From: Sulfuricystis multivorans
Lineage (GTDB): Bacteria > Pseudomonadota > Gammaproteobacteria > Burkholderiales > Rhodocyclaceae
Reading direction: 5' to 3'
Assembly: GCF_003966565.1 (NCBI RefSeq)
Contig: NZ_AP018718.1
Location: 2,418,001-2,482,000 of the forward strand
DNA: 64,000 nt
Both the position numbers and the translations under genes were made by a program. This document shows positions 1 to 7,687 of this stretch, in pieces. The notes under the pieces were generated by a model, which did no database searches, was not told where the DNA came from, and was given only the letters and a program-made list of their open reading frames with translations. Each line of letters opens with the position of its first letter. Position 1 is the stretch's first letter.

Positions 1-537
1 TTGGCGGCGCTGGGCAGGTTGCTTCCGGTCGGGCAGGGGCTGACCGAGCGCGTCGTGACGATCACCGGCCCGGGGGTCGCCCGTCCCGGCGACTACATCG
101 TGCCGATCGGCACGCCGCTTTCCTTCATCCTCGATTTCGCCGGCGCGTTTGACGCCCAGGCGAAGGAAGTAATCCTCGGCGGACCGATGATGGGCCAGGC
201 GGCGGCCTCGCTCGAGGTGCCGATCACCAAGGGCATCTCCGGCATCGTCGTGATGCGTGCCCAAGACATGCAGCTCGATAGAGAGCGCAAGATCTACCCG
301 TGCATCAAGTGCGCGCAGTGCGTCGAATCCTGTCCGATGGGACTCAATCCGTCGATGCTCGGCATGCTCGCCGCCAAGCGCGAATACGACCTGATGGGTA
401 GCCGCTATCACCTCGGTGAATGCTTCGAGTGCGGCTGCTGTTCCTATGTCTGTCCCTCGAACATCCCGCTGGTGCAGCAATTTCGCGTCGCGAAACAAAT
501 CCTGCGCGAGAAGGCGGTGGCACGGAAATCGTCATGA
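1..537 (+). CDS. rnfC: RnfC, electron transport complex subunit C (5' end outside window)
   Basis: C-terminal 178 residues of RnfC, the soluble iron-sulfur subunit of the membrane-bound Rnf complex, which couples electron transfer between ferredoxin and NAD to ion movement. Two ferredoxin-type clusters are visible: CxxCxxCxxxCP at residues 101-112 of the visible part and CxxCxxCxxxCP at 141-152, each able to hold a 4Fe-4S centre. The frame is open to the window edge, so the true start lies upstream and the TTG at position 1 is not meaningful. The stop overlaps the rnfD start as ATGA, which indicates translational coupling in the operon. Confidence 0.95.
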   Translation: MAALGRLLPVGQGLTERVVTITGPGVARPGDYIVPIGTPLSFILDFAGAFDAQAKEVILGGPMMGQAAASLEVPITKGISGIVVMRAQDMQLDRERKIYPCIKCAQCVESCPMGLNPSMLGMLAAKREYDLMGSRYHLGECFECGCCSYVCPSNIPLVQQFRVAKQILREKAVARKSS

Positions 538-1712
538 CCATCGAGATTCGTTCCGCTCCGCACATCAAAGCGCCAAGAAACGTGGCGATGATCATGCGCC
601 ACGTCGTCTTCTCGCTCATGCCGGTGTGCGCCTTCTTCGTCTATCAATATGGCCTTTCCGCGCTCGCCTCGCTCCTCGTCGTCACGGGAAGCTGCCTTCT
701 CACGGAACGGCTGTTCGTCAAGACCGGCACGCAGGCCGGCGACATCTCCGACTTTTCCGCGGTGATCACCGGGCTCTTGCTCGCGCTGTCGCTGCCGCCG
801 GCATTCCCCCTGTGGATGGGCGCCGTCGCCGGCTTCGTCGCCATCGCGCTCGGCAAGGCGCTGACAGGCGGCATCGGCTTCAATGTCTTCAACCCGGCGC
901 TGGTCGGCCGCGCCTTCGTGCAGGCGGCCTTCCCCCAGGCGATCGCGACCTATTCGCCGTCGTTTTTGCCCGGCCGCTTCAGCGAGTTCGTGCCCTCCTC
1001 ACTCGCCTGGCCGTTGATGCAGCCAGCCGATCTGATGCTCTGGCTCAAGGTGAAGCAGCTCGACGCACTGGCCGCCGCAACCCCCTTGGCACGCTGGAAA
1101 TTCGAGGGCGTGCTCGCCGGCGCCGAAGAGCTGCTCACATCACTTTCCGGCCACATGGCGGTGGGCCCCTCGCCTTTGCTGATCCTGCTGTGCGGCAGCT
1201 ATCTCGCCGTGCGGCGCTTCCTCGACTGGCGCATTCCGGCGGCGATCCTCGGCAGCGCGGGCTTGACTGCCTGGCTCCTCTTCGCACTTTCGCCCGAGCG
1301 TTTCCCGAATCCGTTCTTCATGTTGTTCTCGGGCGGCTTGATCCTCGGCGCGGTCTATATGGCCACCGACATGGCGACTTCGCCGGTCACCCCGAAGGGC
1401 ATGTGGGTCTATGGCGCGCTGATCGGCTTGCTGACCGTGATCATCCGCTATTACAGCGGCCTGCCGGAAGGGGTGATGTATGCGATCCTGATTGCGAATG
1501 CCGCCACCCCGCTGATCGAAAAGGTGACGCAGCCGACGCCCTTCGGCAAGAGCGCGCTGGCCAAGATCGGCCATGCCAAGCGCGGTGCCTCATATCCGCT
1601 GCATCCGGGCTACATTTCACGCGAGGAGGCGCATGCGGTGACGCCGAAGAAGCGTTTCCTCTGGAACAAGCCGAAGCGCGATGAACGTCACAAACCAGGT
1701 GAGCACCGATGA
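534..1712 (+). CDS. rnfD: RnfD, membrane subunit of the Rnf complex
   Basis: About 392 residues with many hydrophobic segments; an integral membrane subunit that carries covalently bound FMN in this family. I chose the ATG at 534, which overlaps the rnfC stop and gives the usual RnfD N-terminus (MTIEIRSAPHIKAP); upstream in-frame starts lie inside rnfC. The expected flavinylation site is read as DALAAATPL with Thr183. The family motif normally has Ser/Thr-Gly or similar just before Ala-Thr, so this site is somewhat degenerate. The C-terminal tail past about residue 345 is charged. The gene overlaps rnfG by 4 nt. Confidence 0.93.
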   Translation: MTIEIRSAPHIKAPRNVAMIMRHVVFSLMPVCAFFVYQYGLSALASLLVVTGSCLLTERLFVKTGTQAGDISDFSAVITGLLLALSLPPAFPLWMGAVAGFVAIALGKALTGGIGFNVFNPALVGRAFVQAAFPQAIATYSPSFLPGRFSEFVPSSLAWPLMQPADLMLWLKVKQLDALAAATPLARWKFEGVLAGAEELLTSLSGHMAVGPSPLLILLCGSYLAVRRFLDWRIPAAILGSAGLTAWLLFALSPERFPNPFFMLFSGGLILGAVYMATDMATSPVTPKGMWVYGALIGLLTVIIRYYSGLPEGVMYAILIANAATPLIEKVTQPTPFGKSALAKIGHAKRGASYPLHPGYISREEAHAVTPKKRFLWNKPKRDERHKPGEHR

Positions 1713-2425
1713 ATCACATGAGCCAAACCCTGCCGCAGATGACGCCGCCGGCGGCGATGATCCGTACGCTGGGACTCATCGCCGCAATCTGCGGCACGAT
1801 CATCGTCGCCGCCTATCAGGGCACCTACGGCGCCGTGCAGGAAAACAAGCGCATCGCCGTCGAGCGCGGGGTGTTCCGCGTGATCCCGACCGCCAAGTCG
1901 ATCGTCGAATACATCGCTCTGCCGACCGGCACAGTCGAAAAAGTCGGCGGCTTCGGGACGGCACCCTCGGCAGGAGCGGGCGGGACGGCGCCCGCCGGCG
2001 CGATCCGCTTCTTCGCCGGCTATGACGAAGCCGGCCGGCTCGTCGGCATCGCGGCCGAGGGCGCCGCGAAGGGCTATGCCGACAACGTGCGCATCCTGTT
2101 TGCCTGGGAGCCGACCAGCCGGAAGATTACCGGCTTTGGCGTCGTCGCCGCGCGCGAAACGCCGGGGATCGGCGACAAGGTCAGCAAGGATCGCGATTTT
2201 CTCGCCAACTTCCCGCTCGCTGCCGAGGTGGCGGAAGACGGCAAAGCGCTTGCCCACGAGATTCGCACCGTCAAGCACGGCACGAAGACGCATCCTTGGG
2301 AAATCGATGCCATCGCCGGGGCGACGATCACCTCGCGTGCCGTCGGCCGCGCGATCAACGATACGGCGCAAGCCTTGCTGCCGCGCATCGCGCCGCATCT
2401 GGACCAGTTGAAGGAAAAGCCATGA
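1709..2425 (+). CDS. rnfG: RnfG, FMN-binding subunit of the Rnf complex
   Basis: 238 residues: an N-terminal membrane anchor (about residues 18-36) followed by a periplasmic FMN-binding domain. The covalent flavin site is seen as D200-A-I-A-G-A-T206, the pattern recognised by the flavin transferase ApbE, with Ala in place of the usual Ser/Thr at 203. A segment rich in Gly, Ala and Pro (about 83-98) looks like a species-specific loop. It starts at the ATGA overlap with rnfD; a second ATG three codons on is possible. No apbE gene is in the window. Confidence 0.93.
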   Translation: MNHMSQTLPQMTPPAAMIRTLGLIAAICGTIIVAAYQGTYGAVQENKRIAVERGVFRVIPTAKSIVEYIALPTGTVEKVGGFGTAPSAGAGGTAPAGAIRFFAGYDEAGRLVGIAAEGAAKGYADNVRILFAWEPTSRKITGFGVVAARETPGIGDKVSKDRDFLANFPLAAEVAEDGKALAHEIRTVKHGTKTHPWEIDAIAGATITSRAVGRAINDTAQALLPRIAPHLDQLKEKP

Positions 2426-3066
2426 GCCAGACTGCCACCACCTGGGAAGAATTCATGGAGGGTGTCTGGCGCCAGAACCCGGTGTTCGTGATGGTGCTGG
2501 GCCTGTGTCCGTCACTCGCCGTCACCGTCTCGGCGGTCAACGCCCTATCGATGGGGCTCGCCACCACCTTCGTGCTGACCTGCTCCTGCCTGCTGGTGTC
2601 ATTGCTGCGCAAGCTGATCCCGAAGGAGGTCCGCATCGCCACCTACATCGTCATCATCGCCACCTTCGTCACCGTCGTCGATTATCTGATCCAGGCCATC
2701 AGCCTGGCGCTTTACGATGCGCTCGGCGCCTTCATCCAGCTCATCGTCGTCAACTGCATCATCCTTGGCCGCGCCGAAGCGCATGCTTCGAAACATCCGC
2801 CGCTGACCGCCGTCGTCAATGCACTCGGCATGAGCGCCGGCTTCACGCTCGGCCTGCTGGCCCTCGGCAGCGTGCGCGAGATTCTCGGTGCCGGCACTTT
2901 GTTCGGCCTGCCGCTGTTCGGCGAACATTTCCAACCCTGGGTGGTGATGGTGCTGCCGCCGGGCGGTTTCTTCGTGCTCGGCCTGTGGTTGCTGGTATTC
3001 GCCGCCGGCACGCGTTGGCGCCAGCATCGCCAGGCCAGTCGGCAGGAGGTGAAGCAACATGCATGA
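2422..3066 (+). CDS. rnfE: RnfE, membrane subunit of the Rnf complex
   Basis: 214 residues and strongly hydrophobic, homologous to RnfA and to NqrD/NqrE. The sequence MVLGLCPSLAVTVSA near the N-terminus and the NCIILGRAEA segment near residue 112 are typical; the paired Cys residues in these helices hold the intramembrane iron centre in the RnfA/RnfE pair. The start at 2422 overlaps the rnfG stop by 4 nt, and the 3' end overlaps rnfA by 8 nt. Longer in-frame extensions lie inside rnfG and were rejected. Confidence 0.94.
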   Translation: MSQTATTWEEFMEGVWRQNPVFVMVLGLCPSLAVTVSAVNALSMGLATTFVLTCSCLLVSLLRKLIPKEVRIATYIVIIATFVTVVDYLIQAISLALYDALGAFIQLIVVNCIILGRAEAHASKHPPLTAVVNALGMSAGFTLGLLALGSVREILGAGTLFGLPLFGEHFQPWVVMVLPPGGFFVLGLWLLVFAAGTRWRQHRQASRQEVKQHA

Positions 3067-3637
3067 ATCCGTCGCGCAGATCTTCCTCAACGCTTTCCTC
3101 GCCAACAACTTCGTGCTGGCGATGTTTCTCGGCCTGTGTCCGTTCATCGGCGTCTCGGGCAAGCTCGAGACCGCCGCCCCGATGGGCGCGGCGACCACTT
3201 TCGTGATGCTCGTCGCCTCGCTATGCGCCTATGGCCTCAATCTGTTGCTCGCCTATTTCAATCTCGAATTCCTGCGCCTGATCGCCTATATCGTGATCAT
3301 TGCCTCGGCCGTGCAGCTCGTCGAGATGGTGCTGAAAAAATACAGCCCGGCACTGTTCCGCGCGCTGGGCATCTATCTGCCGCTGATCACCACCAACTGC
3401 GCGGTGCTCGGCGTGGCGCTGTTCCAGACCGCGCGCGAATACGACTTCGTGCAGTCGGTCTCTTTCGCCTTGGGCGCTGGGGCCGGCTTCACGCTGGCCT
3501 TGGTGTTGATGGCCAGTGTGCGCGAACGGCTACGGCTTTCCGACGTGCCTGCCGTCGCCCAGGGCACCGCCTTGTCGCTGATGCTTGCCGGCATCCTGTC
3601 GCTCTCCTTCATGGGTTTCGCGGGACTGGGCGGATGA
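3059..3637 (+). CDS. rnfA: RnfA, membrane subunit of the Rnf complex
   Basis: 192 residues, the normal RnfA length, with six predicted membrane helices. The helix motifs LGLCPFIGVSGKLETA and TTNCAVLGVALF carry the Cys residues expected to bind the intramembrane Fe centre together with RnfE. The operon order visible here is C-D-G-E-A, unlike the enterobacterial A-B-C-D-G-E order; rnfB does not follow rnfA and must be upstream or elsewhere. The stop overlaps the next small gene as ATGA. Confidence 0.95.
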   Translation: MHESVAQIFLNAFLANNFVLAMFLGLCPFIGVSGKLETAAPMGAATTFVMLVASLCAYGLNLLLAYFNLEFLRLIAYIVIIASAVQLVEMVLKKYSPALFRALGIYLPLITTNCAVLGVALFQTAREYDFVQSVSFALGAGAGFTLALVLMASVRERLRLSDVPAVAQGTALSLMLAGILSLSFMGFAGLGG

Positions 3638-3819
3638 GCACCTGGCTCATCACCATCGTGCTGGTGTTCGCGCTGATGATCGGCGGCATCGTCGTGGATC
3701 GGTTCTACCGCGCTTTCGCCGCTCGTCATCCGCAGCTCGGGCCTTTCCGTAAGAACGAGGGGGGCTGTGGTTGTTGTGGTAGCAAATGCGACAAGCCTGA
3801 TGCTGGCTGTACGGATTAG
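3634..3819 (+). CDS. Small Cys-rich membrane protein at the end of the rnf operon (NqrM-like architecture)
   Basis: 61 residues: one N-terminal membrane helix (about residues 4-21), a short basic/aromatic stretch, then a C-terminal tail with five Cys (GGCGCCGSKCDKPDAGC). It starts at the ATGA overlap with rnfA, so it is the last gene of the operon. The layout of one helix plus a Cys-rich cytosolic tail is that of NqrM, the factor that matures the iron centre between NqrD and NqrE, the homologues of RnfE and RnfA. A matching role for Rnf is an inference from architecture and position only. FeoB-associated Cys-rich proteins have a similar layout. Confidence 0.6.
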   Translation: MSTWLITIVLVFALMIGGIVVDRFYRAFAARHPQLGPFRKNEGGCGCCGSKCDKPDAGCTD

Positions 3820-3831
3820 CGTGAAACACAA

Positions 3832-4039
3832 GGGAAACGCTGAAGAAGGCCGCGAGCGAGATGCAGCGCTAGGCGCACGGAGCGCAGCGACCGAGACATA
3901 ACATGGAGTTAGGCGAGGGAGCGACAACGAAGTTGCGGCGAAGGCTAACCTCGGCTTTGCCGAGGTTAAGCGAAGCGGCCGAAGCCAACACCGCGCAACG
4001 CGGCGATGCGCCCGCGCAGCAACTTATTCAGCGTTTCCC
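3832..4039. repeat. Repeat family A, copy 1 (hairpin-bracketed intergenic element)
   Basis: Core shared with copies near 33.2-33.4 and 35.4-35.6 kb. It contains an internal perfect 8-bp stem with a 5-nt loop (3947-3967) and other GC-rich inverted segments. The core is closed by arms at 3832-3847 and 4024-4039 that are complementary to each other over about 13 bp (GGGAAACGCTGAA) but differ in sequence from the arms of the other copies. No coding potential. It occupies the first half of the 382-bp gap between the rnf operon and the convergent sixA. Confidence 0.8.
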
Positions 4040-4110
4040 AGGGCAATAAGTGCGCCATAACCTCAGTTTCCTAGACGGCAGCCAAACTTCGCAGCGCTTG
4101 CCGCGCTGAC

Positions 4111-4205
4111 AGTCTCCCACCCGCGAGGGGGGCTTAAGGGTGGGCGGGTGTTTGCGCAAGGGTGTTTCATCCTCTGCGGGCGTCAGTGTGTGACATGCGC
4201 GTTAG
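4111..4205 (-). repeat. Repeat family D, copy 1 (3' of sixA)
   Basis: About 95 bp, closely similar to 10571-10668. Both copies begin exactly at the TAA stop of the minus-strand gene they follow and extend downstream as a GC-rich stretch with a potential hairpin near 4111-4135. An ATG lies 32 nt beyond the stop in both copies, but the two reading frames diverge after about 13 codons, so a conserved peptide is unlikely. It may serve as a transcript end. Confidence 0.65.
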
Positions 4206-4666
4206 CTCAGCATCTCTGGGTGGATCACCGCGCGCAGCACGGTCTGATCGCGGCCTTCGCGGCTGCGCTTGGTGAACCACCAGACCGCGGCTTTCTTGAA
4301 GCTCCAGTCGGCCTCGACGCCGGAAAGCAGTAAGGCGGCAAGGCGTCCCAGCGTCGGTTGGTGACCGATCAGCAGCACCGCGCCCGAATGCTCGGGCCAC
4401 TGGGCGACGGCGAGCAGATCGGCGGCATCGGCGCCGACGCCGATTTTTGGCTCGATCTCGAAAGGCAGGGCGAGCGCATGCGCGGTCTGCTGGGTGCGCA
4501 TCGTCGGGCTGACGAGGATGCGGGTTTTCTTCGGCAACTGCGCCCTGAGCCATTTCGCCATCACATGGGCCTGCTTGTCGCCGCGCGCGGTGAGCCGGCG
4601 CTTGGCATCCAGCTGACCTGCCTTGGCTTCTTCGGCCTCGGCATGACGCCACAGAATCAGATCCAT
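4202..4666 (-). CDS. sixA: SixA-type phosphohistidine phosphatase, histidine phosphatase family
   Basis: 154 residues, the size of compact SixA-type members of the histidine phosphatase superfamily. It starts MDLILWRHAEAEE, with the catalytic Arg7-His8 pair in the first strand; LVSPTMRTQQTA and LLIGHQPTLGRL supply the other phosphate-pocket residues. Family members remove phosphate from phosphohistidine, for example on phosphotransfer proteins. I chose the ATG at 4666; the longer frame runs back into the CYTH/CHAD gene. It lies just downstream of that gene on the same strand, a common pairing. The substrate is unknown. Confidence 0.85.
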   Translation of the reverse strand: MDLILWRHAEAEEAKAGQLDAKRRLTARGDKQAHVMAKWLRAQLPKKTRILVSPTMRTQQTAHALALPFEIEPKIGVGADAADLLAVAQWPEHSGAVLLIGHQPTLGRLAALLLSGVEADWSFKKAAVWWFTKRSREGRDQTVLRAVIHPEMLS

Positions 4667-4697
4667 TTTCACTCCGCCTCCATCAGGGTCGCGCAGC

Positions 4698-6263
4698 TTA
4701 CGCTGCAGCTGTGACGGAACGATGACACTCGCGCAGCCGAGGCAGGCGCAACGTACCCAGCCGTTCGATATCATCGCGCACCTTTGCCAGCAGTTTCTGG
4801 TAGCGCGGGCCATGCCAGCCAGCAATCAGGCTGACGGCCTCGCGCAGCGCCGGGTCACTGCCAGCGCAAGCCGTCAACAGCGCACCGGCATTGGCCAGAT
4901 CGTTGATCTGGCCCAGTACGTCCTGCAGCTCGGCAAGACGTTCGAGGAGACGGCGTGTCGGCTTCTTCGCGGCGAGCGGCACGAAGAATTCCAGCGCATA
5001 GCGCAGCCGTTTGATGCCGATGCGCAACGCATGCAGCGTTTCGGGCTTCGCGGCATCGGCCTCACTGGCCAGGGCGAGCACCGATCGGCGTAGGCGCTTT
5101 ATGCGCTTTTGCGCGAACGCCGGCAACTCTGCCGTGACGACATCGGCAGAGGCCTCCGTCGTTTGCCCTTCCGGTTCCACTGCGATGATGCCATGCGTCA
5201 GGGCAAGGAGTTCGATGACGATCTGGCCATAGCGTGGCGTACGCAACAGATGTTGTGCTTGCCGACGGGCGGCCGATCGGCGCTCGGTGATGCTACCGAT
5301 CAGCGCAGCCAGACGCGGTTCTTCGGGCAGCGCGGCAAGCACGGGCTGAGCAATCTCGGCGAGCAGCACGTCGTAATCACGTGCCTGTCCCAGCGGCCGC
5401 ATCAGTTCGCGCAGCAAGGGCCGCATGCGATCGGAAAAGTCTGCTGGCAACAGCGATCGGAACAGCCGCAGCGCAGCACGCAGCCGGCGCAGCGCGATGC
5501 GCATTTGATGGATGTATTCCGGATCGTCACTCTCCAGCGCATGAGCATGGTTGCGCTGCAGCTGATCGAGGCTGGCAGCCGCGATGGCGCGGAATGCCTC
5601 GTGCGGGCGCATTCCTGCCGTGAGGGGAACCAGCGTGGCGCGGGCGGGCGCCGGCGTCGTCTGTAAAAACAGTGCATAACCGCGGTCCGCCTTGGAAAGC
5701 GGCGCAGGAATGAGTGGCACGCGTTCGGCCAGGCGGCGTGCGAGAGCGAACAGCTCGGTGGCATCGCCCGTGGTGAGCTCGATCTCCACTTCCGAAATCG
5801 ACTCGCGCCGGCCAGCGGCGGCGATCCAGCCGCGGTCGAGCGCGAGCTCGATGCGCGTTTCGCGCGGCAGCTCGAATGTCCAGGCGATTCGTCGGAAACT
5901 GGTCTCGAAGACCGGCGTAAGCCGTGTGACGATCTTCGGCCGTTCCAGCCACGCGCGCACTTCGGCATCGTCGATCGGTGAAAAGTCGAAATGCCCCGCA
6001 TAAGGCGTTTCCCATTCCGGGCGCGTGGAAAGCCCGCCGGCATCTCTACCGGCGCACTTGACCGTTTGCAGCCAGAGCTTGCCTGTGAAGCGCAGCCGCA
6101 AAGCGATACCACGGCGGCGCAAAGCGAAGTCGGGCGTGTCGTAGTAGAGATTGGTCAGCCGATGGACTTCCTTGCGCGCCGCCTGCCTGAGCAACGGCTG
6201 GCGCAGGAAAGCGCGTTGCGCGGCTTCCGGCAAAGCCAGCTTGAGCTCGATCTCCTCTGCCAT
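4698..6263 (-). CDS. CYTH and CHAD domain protein (inorganic triphosphatase/polyphosphate-associated)
   Basis: 521 residues. The N-terminal CYTH domain (about 1-205) opens with the diagnostic ExExK motif (E4, E6, K8), which binds metal and triphosphate; E. coli YgiF of this architecture hydrolyses inorganic triphosphate. The C-terminal CHAD domain (about 215-510) is helical, with repeated histidine and basic motifs (HQMRIALRRLRAALRLF and LHALRIGIKRLRYALEFF) that bind polyphosphate. It probably acts in polyphosphate metabolism, with the adjacent SixA-like phosphatase as partner. The start is the ATG giving the canonical MAEEIELKL. Confidence 0.9.
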   Translation of the reverse strand: MAEEIELKLALPEAAQRAFLRQPLLRQAARKEVHRLTNLYYDTPDFALRRRGIALRLRFTGKLWLQTVKCAGRDAGGLSTRPEWETPYAGHFDFSPIDDAEVRAWLERPKIVTRLTPVFETSFRRIAWTFELPRETRIELALDRGWIAAAGRRESISEVEIELTTGDATELFALARRLAERVPLIPAPLSKADRGYALFLQTTPAPARATLVPLTAGMRPHEAFRAIAAASLDQLQRNHAHALESDDPEYIHQMRIALRRLRAALRLFRSLLPADFSDRMRPLLRELMRPLGQARDYDVLLAEIAQPVLAALPEEPRLAALIGSITERRSAARRQAQHLLRTPRYGQIVIELLALTHGIIAVEPEGQTTEASADVVTAELPAFAQKRIKRLRRSVLALASEADAAKPETLHALRIGIKRLRYALEFFVPLAAKKPTRRLLERLAELQDVLGQINDLANAGALLTACAGSDPALREAVSLIAGWHGPRYQKLLAKVRDDIERLGTLRLPRLRECHRSVTAAA

Positions 6264-6403
6264 GGCACGGCGATTGTAAGGCGGCGATCGGGCGAAATTG
6301 TTACAGTGTCTTGTCGGGTGACGGTACCGTTGCCGCTCGCTGGCTAGGCAAAAAATATCCGTACAATCAAAGAACGCTTTGACGAGAACCGCGAAGATCC
6401 GAC

Positions 6404-6861
<458 letters not shown>

Positions 6862-6865
<4 letters not shown>

Positions 6866-7656
6866 CTTGGATCGCCGGTTATCTCGTGCTTGGCGCCGTG
6901 GCCGGCTTCTTCGCCGGACTGCTGGGAGTCGGTGGCGGCGCGATCATGGTGCCGGTGCTGGCGCTGATGTTCGCCGCGCAGGGCTTTGCCGATGCTCAGG
7001 TGATGCATCTGGCGCTCGGCACCTCGATGGCGGCGATCGTGTTCTCCTCGATTTCCAGTCTGCGTGCGCATCATCGTCATGGCGCGGTGCGCTGGCCGAT
7101 CGTTAGAAGCATCGCGCCGGGGATCCTCATTGGCACCTTTCTCGGCGCGCAGCTCGCGAGCCTGATCCCCACCCGACCGCTGGCGATCTTCTTCACCGTG
7201 TTCATGAGCTATGTCGCCTTGCAGATGCTCGCCAACATCAAGCCGAAACCTTCGCGGCAGCTGCCGGGGCCTGTCGGCATGTTCCTCGTCGGCAGTGGCA
7301 TCGGCGCGATTTCGGCTCTGGCCGCGATCGGCGGCGGCTCGCTGTCGGTGCCGTTCATGGTCTGGTGCAACGTCAGGATGCACGAGGCTATCGGCACCTC
7401 GGCGGCGATCGGCTTTCCGATCGCGCTCGCCGGAACGGCCGGGTATCTCTTCGGCGGCTGGTCAGCTACCGATCTGCCAACATGGAGCATCGGCTACATC
7501 TACCTGCCGGCGCTGGCCGCCTGTGTCATGATGAGCATGCTCACCGCACCTTGGGGGGCCAAGGTCGCGCATCGGCTGCCGGTGGCGACGCTGAAAAAAA
7601 TCTTCGCTGCGCTGATCCTGTTGCTGCTGGCGAAGATGCTGCACGGGCTGCTTTGA
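6862..7656 (+). CDS. TauE/SafE family sulfite/anion exporter
   Basis: 264 residues with about eight membrane helices and the duplicated TauE/SafE architecture: GFFAGLLGVGGGAIMVPVL in the first half and GAISALAAIGGGSLSVPFM in the second are the paired glycine-rich motifs of this family. Members export sulfite, sulfoacetate or similar organosulfur anions; the substrate cannot be read here. I chose the GTG at 6862, which overlaps the EVE stop, because upstream codons belong to the EVE gene. The pairing with an EVE gene recurs in proteobacteria but has no clear functional meaning. Confidence 0.85.
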
Positions 7657-7687
7657 GCAGCCACGTCTTTCCTACGCGACGAATCTT

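Noticed and set aside
1-30. TTG at position 1 as the start of rnfC
   Set aside because: It is only the window edge; the N-terminal domains of RnfC are missing and the frame continues upstream.
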